A DNA stretch of 64,000 nucleotides, from the NCBI GenBank assembly GCA_031002005.1, contig JARYHS010013631.1:66523832-66587831 (forward strand), in the 5' to 3' direction. This document shows, one piece after another, positions 22,919 to 35,781 of the stretch. The translations under genes were made by a program, and so were the position numbers. Source of the DNA: Vandiemenella viatica. Lineage: Eukaryota; Arthropoda; Insecta; Orthoptera; Morabidae. Position 1 is the first letter of the stretch; every line of letters starts with the position of its first letter. The notes beneath the pieces are model-generated. The model saw only the letters and a program-made list of their open reading frames with translations. It was not told where the DNA came from and ran no database searches.

Positions 22919-24114
22919 CTGGAAGAAAAAGAGGTTATTGTTCAGTCCTCTAACCCAGACCATAAAAACTGACCAACTACGGCATTCCATGCAAAGCTCA
23001 AATGAATTTTCCCTGTTGCTTCTTCCACTAACCATGACAAGAACTGCTGCAAGTGAATTTCTGTGATTCAAACTAAATTTTCTTATAAAAGATCTACAAA
23101 AACAAGAGCATAACCACAAAGAAGATTATCTATACTTATTCAGATCTGATAAACAAGGACCTATTAAACCAGTGTCCCATTAGAATACATAGAGTTTTTA
23201 TTTTATTACGAATGTTATCTCGAATTCAACTTTTATTTCATATTTTCCTTCCCCTCAAATGATCATTTTATATGGAATAAGAACAGCGGAGCTGATAATA
23301 ACTTTTAAAATGCTGGCAGGTGGAAAAATAAACAATGATATAAAGCTTTATTTTCACGAAATGTGGTTTAACACATCAAACAAATTTTTATGCCACTGGG
23401 GAAAAAAAGGTGCAAGGAGGAGACAAAAATATGTACTTTTCAGATGTATACAAGGTGAATAACAGTAAGAAGAATAATAATAATAAAAGAAAAACAGATT
23501 TAAACATCAATGTATAAACAGAAGAGTATTTATAGAAGTAACAAATAAAATATAAGGCATAAGAAACATTTAAATGTTCTCTTCCCCCTCCCCCTATTCG
23601 ACAATTACACTCAATTAACACCAGTTTCTAGTTCTACAACACTGAAATAAATTACTTCTTATCAATTCTAATGGGAAGGGAAGACAACAATGTCCCCAGA
23701 AAATCTCCTTTACTGATATTTCTTAACTGGATATCATTCATAGACTTTAAAAACGTATGGATCCATGAATGTATTCTGCTGATATATTGTATTAAATGAA
23801 GAAGCAGCAAAATTCACGTAATTAATCTAATTCTATACAAATATTACTATATTTTTTAACTGTCTGCCACTAGTCGGTTTCTTCGCAGTAACAATAACAC
23901 AAGTTTACAGTTACAAGGGTCTACTGAGGGCAAACATTTATTTGCATTGTCTTGTTTAAAAACAATCATAAAATCAATTTTGCATTTTGAATAGCACTTT
24001 GTAAATGCAGCTAGACTTTCACAACATGAAGCAGACATTAAAGACAGAAGGCCAAACCAGCTCTTAATTTCTTAGATTTTTGAAAAAAATTCAAGAAATT
24101 TAAAAACTCTAAAA
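22919..24114. other. Intron DNA of the zinc-finger gene
   Basis: Left part of the intron between the linker exon and the terminal exon. AT-rich, with no further exon recognised. Short frames on both strands lack motifs. Confidence 0.55.
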
Positions 24115-25180
24115 TCTTATCTTATACATATATAAAAATAGATGTGTGTCCCTATGTTTCACTTTTCACCACTACCTAGCACAGACCATTGGTGTTTATA
24201 TGTGGTAGTAGCATGGAGTTTCCTATCGTTCACAACGTTGGCCGAATGCCAATAGCTGTGGGGGTGTGGGAAATATGGTGGTTAATGTTGGTCGATGTAG
24301 GGCATTTTCATATTTCGACCATAGACTTGTGTGTCCCTATACTTCTCTTTCCTACCACAACGACATAGCGCAGACCACTGGTGTTTCTGTGTGGTAGTAG
24401 CATCGAGTCTCTCATCACTATTTTGGTTAGATGTCAGTAGCTTTGAGGGTGCAGGATATATGGTGGTTGATACTGGTCGGCCTTGGGTACTTTCATATTT
24501 CTACCAAAGACTGTCTAGAGCAGATCACTGGTGTTTGTGTGTGGTAGTAGCATACGTTCACTGATCATGCACAGCGTTAGCTGAATTTCAGTAACTGTAG
24601 GGGTGTGGGAGAGGTGGTTGAAAGTGACAGATCAAGGATATTTTCGTATTTCAACCAAAGACATATGTGTTCATATATTACACTTTGTTACCACTAGTAC
24701 ATAGTGCAGATCACTGGTGTTTGTGTGTGGTAGTAGCATCAAATCTCCTATCATGGGTCAGAAGCTGTGGGGACGTGATAGATATGGTGGTTGAAAGTGG
24801 TGGACCTCATATAAAAGTAAACATGTGTCCCTATATTTCACTCCACAGCCAAAATTACCTAGCGCAGTCCACTCGTAATTGTGTGTGGCATTAGCTTCAA
24901 GTCTCCCAACGTACACCATGGTGGCGTAATATTAGTAGCTATGGGAGTGTGGGAGATACGATGGTTGAAATTGGTCGCCGGAGCGCATTTTCATATTTTG
25001 ACCAAAGACATGTGTGTCCCTATATTTCACTTTGCAGCCATAAATACCCTGCACAGATCACTGATATTTGCGTGTGGTTTTAGCCTCGAGTCTCCAATCC
25101 TGGACTATGTTGGTTAGGTGTTGGTAGCTGTCGATCAAAATTCTTTACAAACACGAACGAAGTCGAGGGCACCAGCTAGT
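24115..25180 (+). mobile_element. Helitron-like element with internal tandem repeats
   Basis: The left end TCTTATCTTATACATATATA and the right end ACGAACGAAGTCGAGGGCAC ... CAGCTAGT (25180) match the start and the CTAGT terminus of insect Helitron-like elements. Between them are about six diverged units spaced 150-190 bp (near 24180, 24370, 24520, 24700, 24865 and 25045). Each has GCAGATCACTGGTGTTT, TGTGTGGTAGTAGCAT, a GGGNGTGNGNNANATNNGGTGG box and CATATTTCNACCAAAGACATG. No Rep/helicase ORF, so non-autonomous. An inverted copy begins at 63541. Confidence 0.75.
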
Positions 25181-26942
25181 ATGTTAACTAATTTTTAAGC
25201 GTATGTCCATTTGACAAGATGGATGAACCAGGCTAAGAAAGAAGTAGAGGCGAAGGGAGTTGATTCGAGATAAGCAGTGCAGGAAGAAACTTGGGAGTAA
25301 CTGTCTGATATGATAAAGGATGTGCCAAACAAACCCATAAAAAGGGAAATGTCAAATGAATATTACATAACAGCAATATAAATGATATGGAGGGGGTTGC
25401 AAGCATTGCAAAGAAAATATGTTCAAGTCTTCCAATCGAATGTCAAGCTCTACATGTGGTGTACTGTTTCAATCAACAAGCCATGGCAATAGAGCAATGT
25501 GAGCTACAGCTTGCACAAGCCTGGAAGTAGGAGCAAATTGTGGTTGAGAACACATTTATGCCACTAGAATTCTAAACTGCTTCTACAAGGAGATGAATCA
25601 GAAATGGCCAAGAGCAGGGGAGTGAAGAAAGTAATGCAAATTACATTCTGCATTTTTCTACCCTGGAAAAATAGTCCTTCACTCAGATCTTTTGGTGCAG
25701 ACTGCTAAGGAAAGATGTGTTCAGAAAGAAAGCTGACAAATATTCTACAAGTCAGAGAATGGAGTTTGGATAAGGTGGGTACATAAAAGATTCTAAAGCG
25801 ATGGCCTCCTTTAATGTTGATGGTATCATAAATTAACAAATGGAAGGAGGCATAAGTTTTCTGGACTTCTTATCTTATGATATCTTATTATAAAATTGTT
25901 AATGAATAAGAAACCAATAAACTGATTGGAAGAGGGGTGAAATGTTATTACTTAAAAGCATCAAGCGAGGAATAAAGCCAGATGGATTTCAACAAAGTTG
26001 ACCTATGCAAGATAAGGGTAAGCAATCGGCAATTAAAGAACAACTAAAAGTTGTTACATAGAATCTGAGTAGTCTAAAACACATAAGATTGATACTGTAT
26101 TGAGTGTTCCTTATGTCACTGGGTAAACTGCACTTTCAGCACAAGACTTAAAAGTTTTCTGAAAAAGTGTCAGCCATTAATGAAGAAGAAATAGGTCTGT
26201 TGATTCGTGGCAGTTTCAAGAAACTGACGCAGCTCCATCCGGACAGCCAAGAATCAGCTGACTGTGGCTGCGGAAGCCTACGATTACAAGAAATAGGTCT
26301 CGTGGCAACTCTATCTGAGTAATAGTGAAAGAGTTTCCTGCAATTTAGGGACAAATGATTTCATGGCAAAGTGATTTTAAGGAAAGGAATGGAATCTCCA
26401 AAAGTCTGAGCACTGTGAAAGTGCACGTGTGGATCAAGAAGCAGAACACTGGATAAAGACATTTTGAAGGTTGAGGAAATAAGTTTGTTTTTCAAATGCA
26501 ATCCAGACAAGATATTAAGTTTTTAAGGTAGAGTGTTGCAGAGGGGGAGAAAAATTAGAAAACAGAAATCTGATTTATTAGTAGGATCCAACATGGATGG
26601 CTGTGAAACTTTTAATAACACAATCACTGTTGCAAATTAGATGATACAAACAAAGAATTAAATTTGTGATTATAGTTCCACATTTTTAATTTGGAAGTTT
26701 TTGTAATATCATTTCAAAACAAATCATTGAAATGCCAAAACAAAGTATTAGATAACCCAATTATCTATATGGTAAAAGATTTCAGCCCAATGTTCTAAAA
26801 TTCAAAAATTAGAATGCTAAACTATAAACTGCGCAAGTATCAATCAGCAGTTTGAATTGAAATACTATATCTCAAAATTCATTTCATTTTACAAATTTGC
26901 AAAGGAAACTTGTAGATCAAATTTACAGAACTTTGATGCACA
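25181..26942. other. Intron DNA with two GC-richer islands
   Basis: At 25560-25760, GGAGATGAATCAGAAATGGC and following bases loosely resemble the leader of the LINE at 9.1-9.3 kb, so this is probably a degraded relic of that family. At 26150-26345 there is a sharp GC-rich island. On the plus strand it reads EEEIGLLIRGSFKKLTQLHP then DSQESADCGCGSLRLQEIGL to a stop; on the minus strand a 68-codon frame overlaps it. The phrase AGAAATAGGTCT occurs at both ends of the island. I cannot identify it. Confidence 0.4.
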
Positions 26943-27695
26943 CTAAATATATATATAACAATGGAAAGGAAGAAGGGCCATGAGGCAATATTTATATGGA
27001 AAGGACTGATAAAATACACCAAACACTCAGTTGAAGAGAGGAGGCCAGAAGCAACACAAAACACCACACAAACACAAAAAAAACAACAATATTTTGGGTT
27101 AAACCCTTTGTCAAGTAGAAAGCAGGTGGCTGAACTCACGCAAGCCTTGCGCTAGAATCAAAGAATAAAATTGACCGTCGGGGGTGGTGGGGGAAGCAAT
27201 GATAATATAACCGCAAGTATAAATCACAAGAAAGATAATAAATATAATTACTGACAAATAGCAATAAAAATATAACATAAAAATATGATAAATTAAAAAA
27301 AGAAAATATATTTTTTTTGAAATAATTATATAGGTATATATAGATATTTTAATTTTTCATATTTAGATTTATTTATATTTTGCTCTTCTCACCGACCAGA
27401 GATCAGTTTGGATATTTATCTATGCTCAGGTATTAGCTCTGAATCACTGCCCCTACTTTTCTGTCTGAATTTACCCCACCAATTTCCTGGCCAACAGTGT
27501 TTATGTGAGGCAGTCTCCAACATCACCCACCTCCCATATAATGTTAAAGTTCTCCTTTTGACAAAGGGATCATCCCGAAAATTTCTTTATCTGTTGTAGT
27601 TTTGTCTTTTCTGTGTGTTCATACCTCACATTCGTCATCTAAAGGTAAGTGGTGGCTCATTTCCCTATCCTAATTTAATTCCTGCATATATATTC
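26943..27695. mobile_element. Probable MITE/DNA element with imperfect inverted ends
   Basis: 26950-27115 (GAAGAGAGGAGGCC..., then AATATTTTGGG and CCCTTTGTCAAG) is matched in inverted form by 27530-27690 (CTTTTGACAAAGGGATCATC, TACCTTTAG inverted, GGGAAATGAGCC inverted). The internal 400 bases are AT-rich and non-coding. Divergence between arms is high, so limits are approximate. The arm end resembles the other GGGAAATG-CATCACTTACC MITEs in this window. Confidence 0.55.
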
Positions 27696-28671
27696 AAAGC
27701 ATTTGGGAAAAGAATGAACTAAACACAGGAAAAACGAAATGATGGCTAAATTTTTCAAATGAATTTCTTAAGTACAAAGAGTAACACAATAAACACATCA
27801 TCGACAAGAAATGAAAATATTAGTTACACACATCTGTTAACAATAATATTATTGCAATATAAAAACCATTGTAAATACAGTATCATCATACTGGTATATA
27901 AGTACACACACAGTGAACAATTAGCCTAAAACTGTATATTCAGTTTTTCTAAGTTTCATTTCGTAAAGCTGAAGTTCAGTAGATGGGCTCGTTTAGGGTC
28001 TCGTGCACCCTTTTCAACCAACCTAACCAACACCTATTCTCACATGCCACAAGATCTTAAATTATCCAAGCTAAAAACCATAACACCAGAGAGTAAATAA
28101 AAGTTTTGATACAATAAACAAATAAATAATTGGGTAACAATTTTTTTGTAGTAATACTTTCCACATTTCTACATTATTTTATAAAATGAATTATTTCTTT
28201 ATTTAAAAAAAAACTACCATGCATTCTTAGGAATGCAAAAATTTAATCCTCCCAATCACAATTACTTCTGGGAACATTTGAATAGATCCCAAAACTTCAA
28301 ATATACATACAAAAAAACAAACATCATTTATAACTGTTTGACAGCAAAAACTAAATTCTGATATGAATCACTCGGTTCCTGGCCAGAAGCCATAGTTGCC
28401 ATCAGCAACGATTATACTAATGATTTACAGACTTTTTAAGAATATCACATTTCATAATTAATTCCCCTTTGTCTACATAAAAATACAGTTTTGAGAAAAA
28501 ATCTTAATTTAAAGTTCAAACAGATGTGTAATGTTGATTAATTGAGAGAATTCAAAAACAAAAAATTGAAATTTGTTTAAGATTCACTGTAGGCAGCACA
28601 GTGTGTTACCTAAAGCCTGACACTGTGGAAACCTAAACTTGGACTTTTTAAAAAACATCTCAGACAATGGC
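27696..28671. other. Intron DNA, nothing recognised
   Basis: AT-rich, no open frame or repeat signature worth reporting. Confidence 0.5.
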
Positions 28672-28797
28672 GTAGCTATGATAACAAGGGCCCTAATGCA
28701 AAAAAATTATTGGGGCCCCTCAGACCAGATGGGCGACCTTTTTTTACCTCTACCAAGGCTTGTAATTGTGAGCATCACCTAGCCCTCCAATAGCTAC
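28672..28797. mobile_element. Short MITE (GGCGTAGCTA family, copy 1)
   Basis: It starts with TGGCGTAGCTATGATAACAA and ends with the inverted form CAATAGCTACGCCA. The interior has GGGGCCCCTCAGACC and GGGCGACCTTTTTT. A longer copy lies at 52678-53003 with the same GGCGTAGCTA ends and the same GGGCCC-rich and CGACC interior. Confidence 0.75.
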
Positions 28798-29571
28798 GCC
28801 AATGATCTCAGAGACATTTTCATTTCACTTAACACTTGGAACAAAGATTAAATTTAATGTAGAGAATTTTCAAAAAGTTTTGATTCAATACACTGAAACA
28901 AATAAGGCATGGAGGCCTCCTACCTCTGAATAGTTACTTTAAAAAAATAGAGATTTTGTTCTTGAAGTTTTACTTTCATCATACTGTATTTAACAATCTG
29001 TGTTGCTTGCAATACATCTTAACCAATTTTGAAATTATTTTTAAATTCTTTTAATCTATACATGACATTCTACATCTATTTGAACTTCGAAACAAGTTTT
29101 TTCTTAAAACCATCTTCACATACAAAAGTGAGAACTTTTTTCCCACGCACATACAGCTATATATCAGGTACTGGTAAATATAGTACACACATTTGGTTAC
29201 AATTCACAATGAATTAGGGAAACAATTTGGACATCAATCTCATTCATATTTTCTTGGTTAAACTCACTCAATCAGCTTGATTTCCCAAGAAAGCTATTCA
29301 GCAATTTTTTCATATGCTGAATTCTTAAACTATATATAGAACTGAGCATTTCTTGAACTACTTCCAACTAAGCTTGAACCACTATAAGTAGTGTACGTAT
29401 GCAGTCTCAATTAGTGTTTTATTAGAGTCTATAATTTTACATCTCACACTTCATGTACAAGTTGGAAAATTCCCATGTGGGTATACTGGAAATGTGATTG
29501 TAAAATAATTATAAATTATGAAACTCTAACAGTTGGATAATGGAAACAAAGAAACTGCTGTGAGAACTGAA
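28798..29571. other. Intron DNA, nothing recognised
   Basis: AT-rich, no feature supported. Confidence 0.5.
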
Positions 29572-29824
29572 AATATGATAGGGAAGGGGGGGTGGGGGAC
29601 AGATACCAATCACTTACCACAGATGAAGGCAGGAGGGTGAGACAAACAAGTAAAAAAACAAAACAAAAATTGCACGCCTCTAACATGATTAAGGTTCATA
29701 CAGAAATATTGTGCTTTTGTGTGTGTGTGTGTGTGTGTGTGTCTTGCCCTCCTGCCTTCATCTATGGTAAGTGACGGGTATCTGTTTCCCCCCCCCCCCC
29801 CCCCCCCATTCTATCATATTTTCG
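29572..29824. mobile_element. MITE with ~75-bp inverted arms and C/G homopolymers
   Basis: The left arm GAAAATATGATAG, a G-run, ACAGATACCAATCACTTACC and GATGAAGGCAGGAGGG is repeated inverted at 29745-29824, where the homopolymer is a C-run (29790-29807). A (GT)n tract lies at 29719-29742. The equal arms and non-coding interior make a MITE the simplest explanation. Confidence 0.85.
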
Positions 29825-29891
29825 AGACTCTAACAGTGTAATAAGCTGAGTTATGATACTTGATTTGAAAAATATGCACTCACCATGTAAC

Positions 29892-29962
29892 CAGATTCTA
29901 AGTAATTATCTTATAGCACATATAGCCAGATTCTAAGTAATTATCTTATAGTACATATAAAG
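29892..29962 (+). repeat. Tandem duplication of about 37 bp
   Basis: CAGATTCTAAGTAATTATCT is present twice (from about 29891 and about 29928), each followed by TATAG and ACATATA, a recent slippage-type duplication inside intron DNA. Confidence 0.8.
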
Positions 29963-30323
29963 CACGAGCAAGCATAAAGACAACACAAACTTGTTTCAAA
30001 ACAATGATCTGTAAAAATTCTAGCTATAGTACCATAGCCATGAAAAACACATTAAAAATGATCAATGATTTCGAAGGATGTTACTTAATGTGATTCAAAA
30101 AGTGATGGTATATCTCTTGTTATATTTGTGAACCAGCAGAAGATTGAGTTTGAGGTAATTAGCATTTTTAGATTCAAATATACAATTGTATTAAGCTAGA
30201 TTCTGTAATTTCTAAAACCTTTTTTCACAACTGCAATGGTCAGGTTTTAAAACAAGAAACAACTCTCATTTTACACAGTTGGGAAAATACCACACAACTG
30301 ATTAAATAATAGGATACAAATTC

Positions 30324-30395
30324 TGATTAAAAATGGTGAAGAAAAATGAAAATGGTGAAGAAAAATGAAAATGGTGAAGAAAAATGAAAATGGTT
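30324..30395 (+). repeat. 20-bp minisatellite, about 3.3 copies
   Basis: The unit GAAAAATGAAAATGGTGAA is repeated without change three times and partly a fourth. Intron DNA of the zinc-finger gene. Confidence 0.88.
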
Positions 30396-33300
30396 TTAAG
30401 CAATGGAAAAATGTGTGGGATGTATCTTAAAATAACTGGGACTAGTTTTTCAAGCAACAAATGAAAGTTGAAGGAATAATGATACAAAAAAAAAAAAAAA
30501 AAAAAAACCAATGACTACAAGATGCTATAAATTTACTGTTCTTATATTTGTTCGAACTTTTTTTGTGTGTAAGAGGAAGAATCTGAACTGACATGCCACT
30601 AGGAACAATTCAGCAGCAATGATTTCAATCGCAAATTAATTTAACATAGAATGTTTGATCCATAGATCAGGGTAAATATTACCACTAATAATAATAGCAA
30701 TGATACAAAAATCCCAAGCTCTCACCTTCCAAATTTATCTTAACACAATTCTCAATGACAATTAGCTTGTGACTAACTAACAGGTTTTAAATTATGAAAT
30801 GGAAAAGACATAGTTGAAAGTTTCATAAAACTCTGCAGATAAATTATTAAAATATAATTTTCATACTGCTTTTTATTTTGATTAAAAAAAAGGTTTTGTT
30901 ATATCTAAAAATCAAATCAAATTTCCAAATTTAATTTTATAACTCCCGTTGCATAGTGCTAAAAGTGACTTTTGTCTGATTAAGAATGAATACTTTTCTG
31001 TTGTCTTATTTCCATTTAACCACAGAAAATATAACTTTAAAAAATAGTTTCAAAATCAAACTTTTTCTAACCCGTAAAAAAATCATCTAGTATCAAGATA
31101 CGGCTTAGCCAAGAAGATACTGATAATAAAATCTTCATGAATTATGCTGTTCAACAAATTGCTCACAAAGCATTAACAATAATTTCATACATCTGACCGT
31201 TTTAGGAGGGGAAAAAATCACATAATCACCTTCGCAACTACTTCCAATTACAAAACAAAAAGCAAGCCTATATGAATTCAGACAATTTTGGTGACAAAAA
31301 AAACATATCTTTATAAGTTTTTGCTACAGGAGTAAGAGATACAAATAATGTAAAGAAAATGGGTGTTTGGGATAGACAGAATAATGACAAAAATAATGTT
31401 CAGAATGATTTAGTACATTTACCAATTTTAATTAAATTTCTATATGAAGATAGTACTTGCTTGAAACAATAATCTATAAACGTTTTAAGAAATGTTTCAA
31501 ATATTTAGGGGAAGTCCATAACTGCATTTTGCAATATTGAAAGTTCTTGTTTTACTTATCTTCAAGCAAAAAGTAATTTACGTAATCATTTTGGACAAAT
31601 CCTCAACAAAATCTGCATCCTTATGACCATTTGCCTACGGTTATGAAAAAAACTACCGTCATGATATTATACATTCGACAAAAAAAAAAAGAAGAAAGGT
31701 AATAAGGTTGAAAGTGGTCATTATTAAACATTATTAACATACAGTGTCTTCTTTTACATGTTGACTTAATAGTCAGCATAAGATATGTGGATACTGGAGT
31801 AGTAATCAGTACAAGATGCATATAAACAGGTAGTGAAGAATTAGAGCAAATACATGAAGAGACTTGTTTTACTGTATCAATTTAAAACAAACTATTACAG
31901 TACAACCCATGTTCTTTAGTTAGTGGTTTGAAGGCAATCTTACATAACATTCACATTTTTTCATAGAGGATTTTTTTCATCTTAATCAGAATATAAATAG
32001 AACAAGTCTCGTTATATAGTTGTCAGATCATACATGTTGGTCAACATGAGGTAAAATGAATGTGATATGCTATTCTTGTGTTAGTTACAAGCAATGTGGA
32101 ATGACACGGTATTTCAGTGTAGCTAACGTAGACTGCCATCTGTCTAGCCATGACATTAAAAAGACCACAGTACTTTTAGTAGTTTCCATTGCTAGTACTT
32201 ACAACAAAAATCATGTCTGCTAAATTGTGACCAACAGAAAAACACTACAAAAATAAGATTTTTCTGATCTAGTGGTAAGTCCCAATTCTTTAAGTTTTAT
32301 ATCTGTGTCACTTCCATAAAGCTGATGTATTAATTTATTTGTCTACATGATACGTCAGTGTGCCATAACATTAGGTTTTCCCACAAAAAAACACCCCTGC
32401 AGTAACTGGGTCTGTGTCACTAATGTAGCCATTTTTAAATAGTAATTTGTTCTGTTAGTTCAGATCAGCTATCTGAAAACTGTAAAGATATGTTTCCCTA
32501 CAACTACTTATTAATATACAAACATATATGTGTGCTGAAATTCCCAAGTTAACAATAGATGAACCAGATATCAGCTTATTTTAAATAAGGAAACACAATC
32601 ATTCAATAAATAACATGAAACTACTAAAAAATGAGCATGCATTGTTTGAGTTGAATGATAAAGAAATGAAATAAAATTTCTTCTACTTTTTTGATATCTT
32701 CTAAAAAGAATCAGAGAGCTGAAACAGAGAAGCCTTTAGTAGAAAATTCCAATTTCTTTCTGAACCGTTTTTGTTTGGTGTTTAAATCTCATCCTCTGAC
32801 AATTAGTACATGCTCACTAGATGCATCAAAAGCATTTCCCATTCTTTTAAAAATATAACTGACTTTTAATACAAGATTTCAAAAATGTAAGTCACAAAGC
32901 CTTGCTTTCAACAGCATGCAGATTTTGAGCAACAAGTTAATCACTTACCTGTTTTCTGGTGCTGTCAAAACTCATTTCACGGTAATTGCAATCATATCTA
33001 TATACACAGTGCTAATGCACAAAAACACTACTGATTTAATGTAACGAATAGACTAATTAGAAGCCGTTAAGTTTCATTTGAAGTAGTTGCTAAAAACAGA
33101 AACACTGCTTGAAAGCCATTATTAATCAAACCATTTTTTTAAAGTTAATCCCTCAATAAACACAAAAGTTAGAAATAAATTTAAAGCTTAATTTTCGTTG
33201 TAAAATTATACAGAACTGAGCAAAAATTTTGACAAAATTCGGTTTCCCTACCGATTACCCATTCCTTTCATAATCTGCTTTTGGCTACTATACTAGAAGG

Positions 33301-33440
33301 AGAATACAAGAAATACACACTGCTGCAATATTTGTAAAGATAAAACAAATTATATGCCACACTGCGAAACATAATTCATTAAGGAAATGCTTCTGATGGG
33401 AGGGGGAGAAAAAACAGGAATGAAAGAAATGTCGTCTCAC
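30396..33440. other. Intron DNA, no gene recognised
   Basis: About 3 kb of AT-rich DNA upstream (in gene orientation, downstream) of the linker exon, with an A-run at 30486-30507. No exon, repeat family or RNA gene found by reading. Confidence 0.5.
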
Positions 33441-33573
33441 CGTCAAGTCCATCCATTGTGTCTTGTGACGAAGGCCCCTGTTCATGATCAGTGGTATCAG
33501 AGGGACCTGTGCCAGAAACTGGAGCAGCCTGGAGTGACAGCTCATTGTGGTGTGCCAGGAGAGGTGGTACTGC
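33441..33573 (-). CDS. Internal linker exon of the zinc-finger gene
   Basis: A 133-bp GC-richer island with splice sites at both ends on the minus strand. The acceptor is ATTCTTAATTCATAACAG, with an ACTGAT branch-like motif about 20 bases upstream. The donor is GACG|GTGAGA, close to consensus. The single sensible frame is open throughout: AVPPLLAHHNELSLQAAPVS, then GTGPSDTTDHEQGPSSQ and DTMDGLDG. It is Ser/Thr/Pro/Gly-rich without fold signature, as expected for a disordered linker between DNA-binding modules. It enters in phase 0 and leaves in phase 1, which fits a phase-0 donor of the TTF exon upstream and the phase-1 acceptor of the C2H2 exon downstream. Plus-strand frames at 33387-33694 overlap it and are taken as shadows. 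Confidence 0.75.
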
Positions 33574-34999
33574 CTGTTATGAATTAAGAATCAGTAAACT
33601 AGATGACGGATTCAATACCTGTGAGTGCTATATGTACAAAAATTCCACAGCGAAAAAAAAAAAAAAATTATTGTGGAATGTTTTTAGACACTAAGTCTCC
33701 TCTGGTTAATGCAGGATAAACTGTTATTGATAAACCCAATGCGAAAAATTATAGCACACACTCCACAAGAAAGACAGACATCTAAATTAACAGTAACTGT
33801 GTTAAATGCATTGTTGATCAAAGGTGCAACAAATACTGCAGTCGTAATAAACCATTTTACTGAGAAAAAAAAATCCTTCCTAAATATTTATCAATTAACA
33901 TGCGAGCATTATGGGAAATGGAAGTTGAATTCCTGTGATTTAAAAAAAAAAAAGGAAAAAAGAAAATAAAGGCACATAATATCATATTAGGAGTATGCTG
34001 ATATATTGCTCAAGCTATCACACAAGCACACAGCACTTGATTCAGAAAAATGAATAAATAAATTTTTAATAATACATGCAGGATATTTTAACAGATTTGT
34101 ATAGAAAACAGATTTGAACAAAAAGGTAAGTAACTAAATATTCTCTCACAAGGAATATCTACCTATTCCACTGCTGTAAAGTATACATTAATAACTATGT
34201 CGCACATCAACCAAGGTCAAGTTAGTTTGCACTGAAGATAAAACAATTGAATTGCAATGGAACCCATGTACCAGTGGCAATTTCTCCCAGTTATCTAATT
34301 ATCCCTTTCATATTATTTTTAAAATTATCATCTAATAGTAGTAATATATGTTTTTAACTGATATTTTGTAATGAGTAAATTTTCTCTGACTGGATTTTCA
34401 GAGTATTTGGATACAATATTTTTAAATAACTTTATTTGACTTTAAATGACGGCAATTTTTATGGTTTTGTAGCAACTTCTAAATAAAGTGTAATTTCAAA
34501 AATGTAAAACTTTTTCTTTAATTTTTTTGGACTGATATATTTCAGAATTAACTACATTTCATGTAAACTTTTAATAAACTGTCGGTCATAAATCAAAAAA
34601 CAAAAAAACCCTGAGATTATGCTGTAACCTGAGTCTAATAATTATTGCAGAAAATACAGTAAAAACATCAAATGTTCTAAATTTCTGCATCTAGTCATCA
34701 TAAATGAACAAAAAGCAAGTGTAAATTCGAATGAACATTGCACTATAATTATTTTAATCACTGCCTTGCATTATAATATTTTTAAATCTGTTAATTGTAT
34801 TTTTGTGCAGTTATTTCCACAATAGACAATTGCCTTTTAGCTAGCACCACAGATTCAATTCATTTTAACAATGTAGGTGCAAATAAAATCAAATTCAATT
34901 ATTCATTTGAAATTTACACTTCCTTTTAAGAGTATAAGTGCAAATAAAGTCAACACAGTTATTCATTTGAAATTTCCTGGTTAGGCAAGCAGTTCAGAT
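33574..34999. other. Intron DNA, AT-rich
   Basis: Holds A-runs near 33653-33666 and 33942-33953. A short direct repeat occurs at about 34870-34975: TTATTCATTTGAAATTT with flanking GTGCAAATAAA appears twice. No gene recognised. Confidence 0.5.
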
Positions 35000-35781
35000 A
35001 TCATCGGATTCCCTGAAGGTTTCTAAGTTATCGAGTTGGCATCCATCCTCCATGTTCAACAGATTTTATTAAGGAGGATACTTTGAGTGTTAATTCCTCC
35101 ACTTATAAACTTTTGCCAGTTTTACACATTTTAAATTCCTTCAACATTTTCGGTAAATTATTCACCATTTCCCTTACCCACAAAAGAAAATTTTCCTACT
35201 CCCTTGTGCATGAAATCAAGTGCCAGCTTGTGCTCATGGTTTTTTTTTTTTTTGCCACGCACTATCATATTTCTTCAACCAATATCCCTCCAAGCCCCAT
35301 AACCAACAATCTTGTACACTTCCAGCACTCTCTTCATCCTCCTCCTGTCTTCCATTGACTCCCAATCCAGCTCTTTTATCATTATCAGCTTGTAGCTGGG
35401 TCCTGCAGTAATTTCCACAAACAAATTTAACTGCTCTCCTTTGCACGTCCTGTAACTCTTGTATTTGATATCCAAAATGTGGGTCCTAAGCTACAACATG
35501 ATATTCAAGTAATGGCCTGACCAAAGTTTTGTAACCAATTTTCCTTACTTCTATGCTAAATGCTTTCATCACCCTCTCCAGTAAAAGAAGGATTTTTATA
35601 ACCTTTTCCTATTAACTGCCTAGTTGAGTTTATTATCAAATGTTAGGCCAAGATAATTACACTTAAGGTCTTCAACAAGCAATTCTGTAATCACCCCGTA
35701 ATCATTTTTTTAATCTGTGTATCTAATCAGTTAAATCTTCTTGGCATTTCTCTCCATTTCATGTTGACCTACCCACTTATA

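Noticed and set aside
22748..23119. 123-codon minus-strand ORF overlapping the C2H2 exon
   Set aside because: Runs through the splice acceptor in a different frame from the finger Cys/His residues; no motif.
24331..25117. Series of 75-78-codon plus-strand ORFs with a repeated ADHWCLCVVVAS wording
   Set aside because: The protein-level repetition merely reflects the Helitron-like element's tandem DNA units; frames are not maintained between units.
30302..30511. Phe-rich minus-strand ORF
   Set aside because: Translation of an A-run and a 20-bp minisatellite.
33387..33694. Overlapping plus-strand frames at the linker exon
   Set aside because: The minus strand has splice sites at both edges and matching phases; plus-strand frames run into an A-run and have no such support.
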